Positions 44,958-53,385 of a stretch of DNA of 64,000 nt are shown here, piece by piece. Every line of letters begins with the position of its first letter. Position 1 is the stretch's first letter. Position numbers and translations under genes: made by a program. The DNA is from Bacteroides muris (ex Afrizal et al. 2022). Lineage in GTDB: Bacteria; Bacteroidota; Bacteroidia; Bacteroidales; Bacteroidaceae. The notes below the pieces were generated by a model. The model was not told the DNA's origin. It did no database searches and saw only the letters and a program-made list of their open reading frames with translations. The DNA is taken from the NCBI RefSeq assembly GCF_004793475.1, contig NZ_SRYZ01000010.1, forward strand, positions 45,640 through 109,639, in the 5' to 3' direction.

Positions 44958-46859
44958 ATGCTGCGCATAAAAAAGTTAGATATATTTGTTCTGAAGAGCT
45001 TTTGCATGCTCTTTATGGGTACTTTTTTCATCTGCCTCTTCATCTTTATGATGCAGTTTTTATGGAGGTATGTGGATGAAATGGTAGGAAAAGGATTGGA
45101 GATGACTGTCCTTGCACAGTTTTTCTTTTATTCTGCGCTTTCGTTGGTACCTGCGTCGTTGCCGCTGGCTATTCTGCTGGCTGCCCTTATCACCTTTGGA
45201 AATTTCGGAGAACGTTTTGAATTGCTTGCCATGAAGGCGGCCGGTATTTCTTTGTTGAAAATCGTGCGGCCACTGATTATCTTTATTTGCTTCATTTGTT
45301 GTGTCTCTTTCTATTTCCAAAATGTCGTAGGGCCAAAAGCCCAAACAAAATTATGGACTTTGCTTATTTCCATGAAGCAGAAATCTCCCGAAGTGGATAT
45401 TCCTGAAGGTGTGTTCTACGATGAAATAGATGGTTATAATCTGTATGTGAAGCATAAGAACCGCAAAACTGGTATGCTGTATGACGTACTGATATATAAT
45501 TTTGAGAAAGGTTTTGAGAATGCTCAAGTTATCAAGTCTGATTCGGGACGTCTGGAGATGACGGCTGACAAACAGCATTTATATTTGCATTTATACAATG
45601 GTGAGCAGTTTGAGAATCTGAAATCGCAGAATATGAACCAGAGGAATGTGCCTTACCGGCGTGAGACATTCCGCGAAAAACATGCAATCATTGAGTTTGA
45701 TTCGGATTTCAATATGGTGGATGCAGGCATCATGAGTAATCAGTCCAACAGTAAGGATATGAGAATGCTGCAGGCAGACATTGACTCCATGAAATTGCAG
45801 AATGACAGTGTGGGGCGTAGTTATTATAAAGAAGCTATGGCAGGAACTTATAAGGTAACAGCCAGCTTGTCTAAAGAGGATACATTGAAGATTGAAAAGG
45901 CTTATTTAGGTGAGTATAATGTAGACAGCCTCTACAATGTGGCTACTTTGATGCAGAAACAGAAGGTTATATCCACAGCCGTTAGCCGTGCAGAGAGTGC
46001 GGGGAGTGACTGGAGTTTTAAGAGCTTTAATATATCGCAGACCGAAAGCAGTCTTCGACGACACATGACTTCTTGGCATGAGAAACTGACTCTTTCTCTG
46101 GCATGTCTCATCTTCTTCTTTATTGGTGCACCACTCGGAGGAATTATCCGTAAAGGGGGCTTGGGAATGCCGGTGGTGGTTTCTGTATTGATTTTTATTA
46201 TCTATTACATCATTAACAATACAGGGTATAAAATGGCCCGTGACGGACAGTGGGTGGTCTGGATGGGTATGTGGACCAGTACTGCTGTCTTAGCCCCATT
46301 GGGTGCATTCCTGACATATAAATCCAACAATGATTCAGTGGTATTGAATGCCGATGCCTATATAAATTGGTTCAAGAAGGTTGTGGGCATTCGTAGCGTA
46401 CGGCATCTGTTCCGTAAGGAAGTTATCATTCACGACCCTGACTATGCACGCATTCCGGAAGAATTGAAGGCTTTGTCAGCCGACTGCCGTGAATATGCCG
46501 ATAAGAAAGGTCTGAAACGTGCTCCAAATTATTTTAGATTGTGGATGACTGATAACCAGGATGAGGCAATGGAGGGTATTAACGAACGTCTGGAAAACCT
46601 GATAGATGAATTGTCTAACACAAAGTCTGTCACTCTGTTGACTGCACTGAACACTTATCCAGTCATTCCGGTCCGTGCGCATGTCCGCCCGTTCCGCAAT
46701 TATTGGCCGAACCTGCTTTGCGGAGTTGTTCTCCCGATAGGCTTGTTCTTTTATTTCCGTATATGGGCATTCCGTATCCGTTTGAATAAGGATATGGAGC
46801 GGATTATCAAGACGAATGAAGATGTGATTGGAATCATAGAAAGAGATCAGAATAAATAA
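44958..46859 (+). CDS. LptF/LptG (YjgP/YjgQ) family permease
   Basis: This 633-residue inner-membrane protein belongs to the permease pair of the LPS export ABC transporter. The ATG at 44958 ('MLRIKKLDIFVLKSFCMLFMGTFFICLFIF') is chosen; an upstream in-frame extension would overlap the promoter. Features are N-terminal transmembrane helices (about 14-110, with 'FGNFGERFELLAMKAAGISLLKIVRPLI'), a periplasmic beta-jellyroll (about 130-350), C-terminal helices (about 370-450, 'LACLIFFFIGAPLGGIIRKGGLGMPVVV') and a further helix near 590. It is longer than the approximately 360-residue proteobacterial proteins, as is usual in Bacteroidetes, because of a soluble extension before the last helix. ribBA starts 14 bases downstream. 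Confidence 0.9.
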   Translation: MLRIKKLDIFVLKSFCMLFMGTFFICLFIFMMQFLWRYVDEMVGKGLEMTVLAQFFFYSALSLVPASLPLAILLAALITFGNFGERFELLAMKAAGISLLKIVRPLIIFICFICCVSFYFQNVVGPKAQTKLWTLLISMKQKSPEVDIPEGVFYDEIDGYNLYVKHKNRKTGMLYDVLIYNFEKGFENAQVIKSDSGRLEMTADKQHLYLHLYNGEQFENLKSQNMNQRNVPYRRETFREKHAIIEFDSDFNMVDAGIMSNQSNSKDMRMLQADIDSMKLQNDSVGRSYYKEAMAGTYKVTASLSKEDTLKIEKAYLGEYNVDSLYNVATLMQKQKVISTAVSRAESAGSDWSFKSFNISQTESSLRRHMTSWHEKLTLSLACLIFFFIGAPLGGIIRKGGLGMPVVVSVLIFIIYYIINNTGYKMARDGQWVVWMGMWTSTAVLAPLGAFLTYKSNNDSVVLNADAYINWFKKVVGIRSVRHLFRKEVIIHDPDYARIPEELKALSADCREYADKKGLKRAPNYFRLWMTDNQDEAMEGINERLENLIDELSNTKSVTLLTALNTYPVIPVRAHVRPFRNYWPNLLCGVVLPIGLFFYFRIWAFRIRLNKDMERIIKTNEDVIGIIERDQNK

Positions 46860-46873
46860 AAACAAAATAGATT

Positions 46874-48088
46874 ATGGAAAATGTAAAGTTGAATACGATA
46901 GAAGAGGCCATTGAAGACTTCAAAGCCGGTGAATTTGTGATTGTTGTGGATGATGAGGACCGTGAGAATGAGGGTGATTTGATAATTGCAGCTGAAAAGA
47001 TTACACCGGAGAAAGTAAACTTTATGTTGAAACATGCCCGTGGCGTACTCTGTGCACCTGTTACCGTTTCGCGTTGCCGTGAGTTGGATTTACCGCATCA
47101 GGTATCGGATAACACTTCTGTACTGGGTACTCCTTTCACGGTGACCATTGACAAGCTGGAAGGTTGTAGTACAGGTGTTTCTGCGGCAGATCGTGCTGCT
47201 ACTATCCAGGCGTTGGCCGATCCGGCTTCTACTCCGGCAACTTTCGGACGTCCCGGTCACATTAATCCGTTGTATGCCCAAGAGAAAGGTGTGTTGCGTC
47301 GTGCAGGACATACGGAAGCGACTATTGATATGGCTCGTCTGGCTGGGCTTTATCCGGCCGGTGCTCTTATGGAGATAATGAATGACGACGGGACAATGGC
47401 ACGCTTGCCCGAGTTGCGACGGATGGCGGATGAATTTGGATTGAAGTTGATTTCTATCCGTGACCTGATTGCCTACCGTTTGAAGCAGGAATCTATTGTG
47501 GAAAAAGGTGTGGAAGTAGATATGCCTACAGACCACGGTCATTTCCGTTTGATTCCTTTCTGCCAGAAATCGAACGGCTTGGAACATGTTGCCTTGTTTA
47601 AAGGTACGTGGGAACAGGATGAACCGATTCTGGTACGTGTACACTCTTCGTGTGCAACGGGAGATATTTTTGGTTCCAAGCGTTGCGATTGCGGCGAGCA
47701 GTTGCATAAGGCAATGGAAATGATAGAGAAAGCAGGTAAGGGAGTAATCGTGTATCTGAATCAGGAAGGTCGCGGCATTGGCTTGATGGAAAAAATGAAA
47801 GCCTATAAATTGCAGGAAGAAGGCATGGATACTGTAGAAGCTAATATTTGCTTGGGACATCTGGTGGATGAACGTGATTATGGTGTAGGTGCCCAGATTC
47901 TTCGTGAGATAGGAGTACACAAAATGCGGCTGATGACCAATAATCCCGTGAAACGCGTGGGCTTGGAGGCTTACGGTTTGGAAATAACGGAGAACGTTGC
48001 TATCGAGATTACTCCGAATCCATACAACGAGCGTTACCTCCGTACCAAGAAGGAACGTATGGGACATACACTCCATTTCAATAAGTAA
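46874..48088 (+). CDS. ribBA: Bifunctional DHBP synthase / GTP cyclohydrolase II
   Basis: This 404-residue cytoplasmic enzyme makes the two precursors of riboflavin. The RibB domain (about 1-205) converts ribulose-5-phosphate to 3,4-dihydroxy-2-butanone-4-phosphate and has '[18 protein letters not shown]', '[12 protein letters not shown]', '[24 protein letters not shown]' and '[12 protein letters not shown]'. The RibA domain (about 210-404) opens the GTP ring. It has the zinc motif '[20 protein letters not shown]', then '[31 protein letters not shown]' and '[20 protein letters not shown]'. All key residues look intact. With only 14 bases before it, there is no room for an FMN riboswitch, so it is probably read from the permease promoter. 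Confidence 0.97.
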   Translation: MENVKLNTIEEAIEDFKAGEFVIVVDDEDRENEGDLIIAAEKITPEKVNFMLKHARGVLCAPVTVSRCRELDLPHQVSDNTSVLGTPFTVTIDKLEGCSTGVSAADRAATIQALADPASTPATFGRPGHINPLYAQEKGVLRRAGHTEATIDMARLAGLYPAGALMEIMNDDGTMARLPELRRMADEFGLKLISIRDLIAYRLKQESIVEKGVEVDMPTDHGHFRLIPFCQKSNGLEHVALFKGTWEQDEPILVRVHSSCATGDIFGSKRCDCGEQLHKAMEMIEKAGKGVIVYLNQEGRGIGLMEKMKAYKLQEEGMDTVEANICLGHLVDERDYGVGAQILREIGVHKMRLMTNNPVKRVGLEAYGLEITENVAIEITPNPYNERYLRTKKERMGHTLHFNK

Positions 48089-48169
48089 CTGTCTTTTTGT
48101 TTTCTTATATCAAAGAAAATCGCTTATTTTGCAACCGGATTTGCGTAACAATCATTAAATAGTAACAAA

Positions 48170-49363
48170 ATGAATCAATTATCAGATCGTTTAAACAGTT
48201 TGTCGCCTTCTGCGACACTGGCTATGTCTCAAAAGAGCGCAGAGCTGAAGGCTCAAGGCGTAGACGTAATTAACCTGAGTGTGGGAGAACCGGACTTCAA
48301 TACTCCCGACCACATTAAAGAGGCTGCGAAAAAGGCGATAGACGATAACTTTTCTCGCTATTCTCCGGTGCCGGGTTATCCTGCCTTGCGTAATGCAATT
48401 GTAGAGAAGTTGAAGAAGGAAAACGGTCTGGAATATACCGCCGCACAAATTTCTTGCGCCAATGGTGCCAAGCAGTCGGTTTGCAATGCAATTCTGGTAT
48501 TGGTGAATCCGGGTGACGAAGTAATTGTACCTGCTCCCTATTGGGTCAGTTATCCGGAAATGGTAAAATTGGCCGAGGGTACACCGGTTATCGTACCAGC
48601 AGGTATCGACCAGGACTTTAAGATAACACCTGCACAACTGGAGGCTGCCATCAGCCCGAAGACAAAGGTGCTGATTCTTTGTTCTCCTTCTAATCCTACG
48701 GGTTCGGTGTACAGCAAGGAGGAGTTGGCAGGCCTGGCCGCAGTATTGGCAAAGTATCCTCAGGTTGTTGTGATTGCTGATGAGATTTACGAACACATCA
48801 ATTATATCGGCGAGCATCAGAGTATAGCGCAATTCCCCGAAATGAAAGAGCGTACGGTCATTGTGAATGGTGTTTCCAAAGCATATGCAATGACCGGTTG
48901 GCGTATCGGTTTCATTGCAGGTCCGGAATGGCTTGTGAAGGCTTGCAATAAATTGCAGGGACAGTATACTTCCGGTCCTTGTTCTGTATCTCAGAAGGCT
49001 GCTGAGGCTGCTTATGCGGGTACACAAGCTCCGGTGGAAAAAATGCGTAAGGCTTTCGAGCGTCGTCGTGATTTGATTGTAAAGTTGGCTAAGGAAGTTC
49101 CTGGTTTTGAGGTGAATGTACCGGAAGGCGCTTTCTATCTGTTCCCTAAATGTGATTCATTCTTTGGCAAATCTGCCGGTGAACGTAAAATCAATGATTC
49201 GGATGATTTGGCCATGTATCTGTTGGAAGTAGCTCATGTGGCTTGTGTAGGTGGTGCCTCTTTCGGAGCTCCCGAATGCATTCGGATGAGTTATGCAACC
49301 AGCGATGAAAATATAGTTGAAGCTATTCGTCGTATAAAAGAAGCACTGGCTAATCTGAAGTGA
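48170..49363 (+). CDS. Aspartate/aromatic-type class I aminotransferase
   Basis: This 397-residue PLP enzyme is of the aspartate aminotransferase Ib type. The PLP-binding Lys is K237 in 'NGVSKAYAMTGWRIGFIAGP'. Cofactor and substrate contacts appear in 'GAKQSVCNAI', 'SPSNPTGSVYSKEEL', 'VIADEIYEHINY' and the C-terminal Arg of 'CIRMSYATSDENI'. The N-terminus 'SPSATLAMSQKSAELKAQGVDVINLSVGEPDFNTP' is typical of AspC-like enzymes. It moves the amino group between aspartate and 2-oxoglutarate in the cytoplasm; aromatic or prephenate substrates are possible. It stands alone 81 bases after ribBA, and a degenerate repeat array follows its stop. Confidence 0.93.
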   Translation: MNQLSDRLNSLSPSATLAMSQKSAELKAQGVDVINLSVGEPDFNTPDHIKEAAKKAIDDNFSRYSPVPGYPALRNAIVEKLKKENGLEYTAAQISCANGAKQSVCNAILVLVNPGDEVIVPAPYWVSYPEMVKLAEGTPVIVPAGIDQDFKITPAQLEAAISPKTKVLILCSPSNPTGSVYSKEELAGLAAVLAKYPQVVVIADEIYEHINYIGEHQSIAQFPEMKERTVIVNGVSKAYAMTGWRIGFIAGPEWLVKACNKLQGQYTSGPCSVSQKAAEAAYAGTQAPVEKMRKAFERRRDLIVKLAKEVPGFEVNVPEGAFYLFPKCDSFFGKSAGERKINDSDDLAMYLLEVAHVACVGGASFGAPECIRMSYATSDENIVEAIRRIKEALANLK

Positions 49364-49414
49364 TTCTAGCTTCTTCTACAAACTTATTTTAGCAAGACAT
49401 CTGTCATGCTGTCA

Positions 49415-49592
49415 CGAACAGTTCGTTTCATCAAAGCGAACTGTTCGTTTTGTTATGGCGAACACTCAGTTTCATTTAAGTAAACATTTTGTTTCATGTC
49501 GTATAAACACCTTGTTCCATACTGCACGAACATTTTATTTTCTACTGATGGAACAAAGTGTTCATATCTGTGAACTAACGTATTATCCGTAT
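49415..49592. repeat. Degenerate tandem array, about 22-bp period, 7-8 units
   Basis: Units begin at 49415, 49437, 49459, 49481, 49504, 49527, 49550 and 49571, giving spacings of 22, 22, 22, 23, 23, 23 and 21. The consensus is about YRAACAnTTnGTTTCAT followed by 5-6 variable bases. Some units contain inverted GAAC-n-GTTC half-sites (units 1, 2 and 7). Divergence rises toward the right, and there are no spacers, so it is not CRISPR. The pitch cannot encode a repeated peptide. Period and GAAC/GTTC half-sites resemble the array at 11941-12028. Confidence 0.75.
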
Positions 49593-49644
49593 GTAGAAAA
49601 TAACTATGAGGGGGGAGACTACTGAATCCTACGTGGGGATATAA

Positions 49645-49679
49645 AAAAAGCGCAGGCAATTTATCTGCCCACGCTTTTG
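49645..49679 (-). terminator. Terminator of the ferredoxin gene
   Basis: In the minus-strand RNA, 12 bases (complement of 49666-49677) pair with the complement of 49647-49658, with two G-U pairs, and a T-run follows. The two wobbles would be mismatches in plus-strand RNA, so the structure is specific to the ferredoxin transcript. Confidence 0.8.
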
Positions 49680-49699
49680 TTTTTGATACTGGGATTGTA

Positions 49700-49870
49700 T
49701 TATTCTCCCGGATGAATTGCTTCAGAAGGACAAACATCTGCACAAGTACCACACTCTGTGCAAGTCTCGGGGTCGATATGATAGATATCACCTTCAGAGA
49801 TAGCGCCAACCGGACACTCGTCGATACAAGTTCCGCAAGCAATACAATCATCACTAATTACGTAAGCCAT
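49700..49870 (-). CDS. 2[4Fe-4S] ferredoxin
   Basis: This 56-residue cytoplasmic electron carrier reads MAYVISDDCIACGTCIDECP, then 'VGAISEGDIYHIDPETC', 'TECGTCADVCPSEAIHPGE' and stop. It has two C-x2-C-x2-C-x3-C-P clusters, the bacterial clostridial-type ferredoxin pattern with both [4Fe-4S] sites complete. The length is normal. A -7 element TATTTTTG lies at the complement of 49913-49920, and a terminator follows the stop. The gene is monocistronic. Redox partners, such as pyruvate:ferredoxin oxidoreductase, are not in the window. Confidence 0.95.
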   Translation of the reverse strand: MAYVISDDCIACGTCIDECPVGAISEGDIYHIDPETCTECGTCADVCPSEAIHPGE

Positions 49871-49912
49871 TTTCTTTTAGATTTAAATTATTATTAGTAC
49901 TAATTCGTTCGG

Positions 49913-49920
49913 CAAAAATA
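49913..49920 (-). promoter_or_regulatory. -7 element of the ferredoxin gene
   Basis: Minus-strand TATTTTTG fits TAnnTTTG, 43 bases upstream of the ferredoxin start. No good -33 is visible. Confidence 0.45.
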
Positions 49921-50142
49921 GTGGTTTTCTTTATTAGTTGCTATCAATCTTGACTAAAAAACGTATAATTTGTATATCGTCTAAATAAGAATTCAAGAAA
50001 GCGGCATAGTATACCGCAGAGACTGAAAAATGTTTGTTTTTGAACTTTTTGTAAATGGATTGTTCTGATATTATTGGATTTAGCTGGAACTTAAACCGGT
50101 TTTCAGCTTTTAAGAAAGAGTAGGATAGGTAAAAGTAATCAC

Positions 50143-50585
50143 TGCGATTTCTCTTTCTTCGGCATTTTCGGTTTGACAGATACCTTTGAAAGCTTTTGTC
50201 GATAGATCAATCTGAGTGGCAAGGGAGGCAGACCAGTCAGTTCAAAAGCCTTATTCAAGTAGCTGATTCCTTCCTGATATAGATTTCCAATTTTGGGATA
50301 CCGGCTGGAGAAGCAAGATATATACGTAGCAGGTTCTCTTATTCAACTTTTCAAAACGTTGGAAAATATTGGCTTGCTTGTCTTTGGGAATGTGGCAACC
50401 GGTATCTGTTACCGTGAATAGTACGGTGTTGTCCGTTTCTTTTTCCAGCTTTAGTACAATGTTGCCTTGCAGGGTGAATTTGGTAGCATTTATCAGTAGG
50501 TTAATCTGGATTTGCTGTAGACGTGACCGTCAGCCTCTGTCTCAATAGCTCCATATAACCGTTCTCAAAATGCTTGTTTGCCTCT
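50143..50585 (-). pseudogene. Relic of a sensor histidine kinase (HATPase_c region)
   Basis: The minus strand reads 'SRLQQIQINLLINATKFTLQ', then 'GNIVLKLEKETDNTVLFTVTD', then 'TGCHIPKDKQANIFQRFEKLN'. This is the N-box, strand and G1-box region of a histidine-kinase ATPase domain. The G1 box D-T-G-x-G-I-P has Cys-His in place of the usual residues. Upstream (50530-50585) the reading is shifted, downstream the frame is lost and the G2/GLGL box is missing. It has no start, no phosphoacceptor domain and several frameshifts. It lies in the 820-base gap between the ferredoxin and dnaX; the remaining gap sequence (49921-50142, 50586-50691) shows nothing else. Confidence 0.7.
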
Positions 50586-50691
50586 TTTGTTTATTGCCTG
50601 CGAAAATAAATATAAACGAGTAAAAAAATAGATGGATGTTTTATTCTTTATAATCAATTTGTTAGCAACTTTATGAGACGATTGGAAGGGA

Positions 50692-52506
50692 TTAGTACAG
50701 TTCCAACCCAAACTCCTCTTTTAGTTGTAACAGGGCGCTATTCTTTTGTGCCATCATCTGGAATTTTTCAACGCGCCCATAGGCACGTACCTTTTCAGCA
50801 GGAGCACTAATCCGGACAATCATGGTGATTTTGCGGTTCTTTAGCCGGGTACGTAGGTAATTTTGCAGAGTGGGTATCATGCTGGTAAATTCCTTGGCAA
50901 CGATTTCATTGTCTACCACGGCTTCAAAAGTTGTGTCATTTATTAACGTGATGCGCATGTTTTGCATGCGTTTGGCTATGGCTACTTGCTCCTTGGGCAT
51001 ACGTCCGGCATACTCCTGCCAGTAATAATTCAAATCTCTTTCATTGAAGATGTAGTCTTCTTCCGGTTGTGCTGCTTGGTGGGCGGCAGTAGAGTTAGAT
51101 GAAGGGGTTTTTTGTTCTTCTTCTATATGGGGGCGTTTGATGGACACCCCTAATCCGGACATTTTCATGACCGGGATTTTTTTCTCTTCTCTCCCTTGCG
51201 CCATTAATACGGCAGTAGGTGTAGTATGTGGAGTTGTTGCATTACCCTGCTGTGTAGCAGCAGGTTGGGTAGTGCTGCTTGTTTGTACTGCCGGCTGTGC
51301 GGTTTGTTGGGGCATGGCAGTAGTGGCCTGTGGCTGCTGAGCGACGGCAGGCTGCGTGAATATAGGTTTTATAACTTGCTTAGGGCTGCGCCCATTGGCA
51401 TCGTCTTCCCCCTCGACGGTCAGTTGTGTCACTTGTATCAGAGTGAGCTCTACTAGTAGCCGTTTGTTTTTACTGGCACGGTAGTTCAGGTCACAATCGT
51501 TGCAGAGCTTCATGGCACGGTAAAGAAAGGGGAGGGGACATTGCTGTGCCTGTGCCTGATAACGTTCGCGTATGCTTGCGCCCACTTCAAGCAGTGGCAG
51601 TGTCGCCGGGTCTTTGCTGACAAGCAAGTCACGTAGGTGGGATGAAAGTCCGGTGATGAAGTGGCTGCCGTCGAAGCCTTTGTTGAGCACATCGTTCAGT
51701 AATAGCAACGCGTTACTGATTTTGTTCTCGAGAAAGAATCCGGTTAGTTTGAAGTAGTATTCATAGTCCAGTACATTGAGGTTTTCAATCACACTTTTAT
51801 AGGTGATATGTCCTCCGGTGAAGCTTACCACTTGGTCGAAGATGGATAGTGCGTCGCGCATACCGCCGTCTGCTTTGAGGGCTATTACATTCAATGCTTC
51901 CGGCTCAGCAGTGATGCCTTCTTTGGAGGCGACGTATGCGAGGTGTGCTACAGTATCTTCCACGCCAATCCGGCTGAAATCATATATTTGGCAGCGTGAA
52001 AGGATGGTGGGCAGTATCTTGTGTTTCTCGGTAGTGGCAAGGATGAATATGGCATGGCGTGGAGGCTCTTCCAGTGTTTTAAGGAAAGCATTGAAAGCCG
52101 AGGCGGACAACATATGTACCTCATCAATAATATATACTTTGTATTTACCTATCTGAGGTGGTATGCGTACCTGCTCCACCAATTGGCGGATGTCATCGAC
52201 AGAGTTGTTTGAGGCGGCATCCAGCTCATGGATATTGTAGGAGCGCTGCTCATTGAAAGCAGTACAGGATTCACACTGGTTGCATGCCTCACCGTCTGCT
52301 GTGGGACTCATGCAGTTGATTGTTTTAGCAAAGATACGGGCGCAAGTTGTTTTTCCCACGCCTCTCGGGCCGCAAAAAAGATAGGCATGCGCCAGTTTTC
52401 CGGTGGAAATGGCATTCTTCAAGGTAGTGGTCAGTGCACGTTGGCCTACTACAGACTCAAAGGTCGAGGGACGATATTTCCGTGCAGATACAATATAGTT
52501 TTCCAT
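50692..52506 (-). CDS. dnaX: DNA polymerase III subunit gamma/tau
   Basis: This 604-residue clamp-loader ATPase is taken from the ATG ending at 52506 ('MENYIVSARKYRPSTFESVVGQ'), the conserved DnaX start; the frame is open 13 codons further. It has Walker A 'GPRGVGKTTCARIF' (46-59), zinc-module Cys residues around 65-81, Walker B 'VYIIDEVHMLS', sensor 'ILATTEKHKILPTILSRCQIYDF', and the gamma domain III. Residues about 375-480 form a Gln/Pro/Thr-rich linker. The C-terminal tau-like region ends 'LQLKEEFGLELY'. A -7 element TACATTTG lies at the complement of 52533-52540. It loads the beta clamp on DNA at the replication fork. It is divergent from the divIC-like gene. Confidence 0.95.
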   Translation of the reverse strand: MENYIVSARKYRPSTFESVVGQRALTTTLKNAISTGKLAHAYLFCGPRGVGKTTCARIFAKTINCMSPTADGEACNQCESCTAFNEQRSYNIHELDAASNNSVDDIRQLVEQVRIPPQIGKYKVYIIDEVHMLSASAFNAFLKTLEEPPRHAIFILATTEKHKILPTILSRCQIYDFSRIGVEDTVAHLAYVASKEGITAEPEALNVIALKADGGMRDALSIFDQVVSFTGGHITYKSVIENLNVLDYEYYFKLTGFFLENKISNALLLLNDVLNKGFDGSHFITGLSSHLRDLLVSKDPATLPLLEVGASIRERYQAQAQQCPLPFLYRAMKLCNDCDLNYRASKNKRLLVELTLIQVTQLTVEGEDDANGRSPKQVIKPIFTQPAVAQQPQATTAMPQQTAQPAVQTSSTTQPAATQQGNATTPHTTPTAVLMAQGREEKKIPVMKMSGLGVSIKRPHIEEEQKTPSSNSTAAHQAAQPEEDYIFNERDLNYYWQEYAGRMPKEQVAIAKRMQNMRITLINDTTFEAVVDNEIVAKEFTSMIPTLQNYLRTRLKNRKITMIVRISAPAEKVRAYGRVEKFQMMAQKNSALLQLKEEFGLELY

Positions 52507-52532
52507 ATTCGGGATATTCTTTGCTTTTTGTG

Positions 52533-52540
52533 CAAATGTA
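52533..52540 (-). promoter_or_regulatory. -7 element of dnaX
   Basis: Minus-strand TACATTTG matches TAnnTTTG, 27 bases upstream of the chosen dnaX ATG. This supports that start over the longer frame. Confidence 0.45.
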
Positions 52541-52573
52541 CACAAAAAAAAGAAATCTTTCGGTTATTCCTCT

Positions 52574-52581
52574 TATCTTTG
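52574..52581 (+). promoter_or_regulatory. -7 element of the DivIC/FtsB-like gene
   Basis: TATCTTTG is an exact TAnnTTTG, 66 bases before the ATG at 52648. The leader holds an AT-rich spacer (AAATTGCTAAATAGTAGATGA). Confidence 0.5.
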
Positions 52582-52647
52582 TGACGTGAAGTTATATGAT
52601 GGGAAGCTCCATCATGAATGATAAATTGCTAAATAGTAGATGACGAG

Positions 52648-52956
52648 ATGGATAAACTTGCTTCTCTTTGGTCTTTTGTCCGCAAGCATAAATATCTGAT
52701 TACGCTTGCGTTGTTTGCTGTAATTATCGGGTTTCTGGACGAGAATAGCGTGGTACGCCGTCTGGGTTATGCCCGGGAAGAAAGCCGCCTGCGCGATGAA
52801 ATAGAAAAGTACCGTAAGGAATATGAAGAGAATACCGAACGACTCAATGAGCTTGCCGTTGACTCCGGTGCCATCGAACAGATTGCCCGTGAGAAGTATC
52901 TGATGAAAAAGCCCAATGAGGATATTTATGTATTTGAAGAAGATTTAGAAAAATGA
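52648..52956 (+). CDS. Septum formation initiator, DivIC/FtsB family
   Basis: This 102-residue bitopic membrane protein has a short cytoplasmic N-terminus, one transmembrane helix ('YLITLALFAVIIGFLDENS', about 15-33) and a periplasmic coiled coil (about 43-75, 'REESRLRDEIEKYRKEYEENTERLNEL'). It ends in the family tail 'IEQIAREKYLMKKPNEDIYVFEEDLEK'. It acts in the divisome by linking FtsL/FtsQ-type proteins. The stop overlaps the next gene's ATG by 4 bases (ATGA), indicating translational coupling. Confidence 0.9.
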   Translation: MDKLASLWSFVRKHKYLITLALFAVIIGFLDENSVVRRLGYAREESRLRDEIEKYRKEYEENTERLNELAVDSGAIEQIAREKYLMKKPNEDIYVFEEDLEK

Positions 52957-53297
52957 AACAACTGATATCCGCCCTTTTTGCAGTAGGGGCCGTGATGCTC
53001 TTGGCAGGAGCTACCGTTTATATCACGGGATGGCCTCTTTCACCTTATATATATACTATCGGTGCTACGATGGTTGCTTTGGCCCAAATCAATTCTCCGT
53101 CCAAGTGCAGAAGTTCCATAGTCAAACGTTTGCGCCGGCAGCAAATATTCGGTGCGCTTTTGCTGGTACTTACGGGGGCGTTCATGCTCTTTACAAGGGG
53201 CAATGAATGGATTGTGTCTCTGACGATAGCTGCTCTTCTTGAACTTTATACCTCGGTGCGCATTCCGCAGGAAGAAGCGAAGGAAGGGTTGGATTAA
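52953..53297 (+). CDS. Small integral membrane protein, unknown function
   Basis: This 114-residue product has four hydrophobic segments: 'LISALFAVGAVMLLAGATVYI', 'SPYIYTIGATMVALAQI', 'FGALLLVLTGAFMLFT' and 'WIVSLTIAALLELYTSV'. A basic loop ('KCRSSIVKRLRRQQ') sits between the second and third. It overlaps the DivIC/FtsB-like gene by 4 bases and is therefore cotranscribed. It is a conserved partner of that gene in Bacteroides as far as I can judge. No functional motif is visible. Confidence 0.8.
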   Translation: MKQLISALFAVGAVMLLAGATVYITGWPLSPYIYTIGATMVALAQINSPSKCRSSIVKRLRRQQIFGALLLVLTGAFMLFTRGNEWIVSLTIAALLELYTSVRIPQEEAKEGLD

Positions 53298-53329
53298 TCC
53301 AAAGCCATATATTCAGCATAAGCAAGAGG

Positions 53330-53362
53330 GGCTGAACTCTTTTATAGAGCCAGCCCTTTTTC
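53330..53362 (+). terminator. Terminator of the DivIC-like operon
   Basis: GGGCTG (53330-53335) pairs with CAGCCC (53352-53357), with an inner CTC/GAG stem, followed by five T's on the plus strand. It lies between convergent genes and lacks a T-run on the minus strand. Confidence 0.8.
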
Positions 53363-53385
53363 TGCTATTCTTCAGCGTTATTCGT

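Noticed and set aside
46860..46873. FMN riboswitch before ribBA
   Set aside because: Only 14 bases separate ribBA from the upstream permease gene, too little for the element.
49415..49592. CRISPR array
   Set aside because: Units abut directly with no unique spacers, they are degenerate, and no cas genes are nearby.
49453..49854. 133-codon minus-strand frame
   Set aside because: It runs through the ferredoxin gene in another frame, its terminator and the repeat array; no motif.
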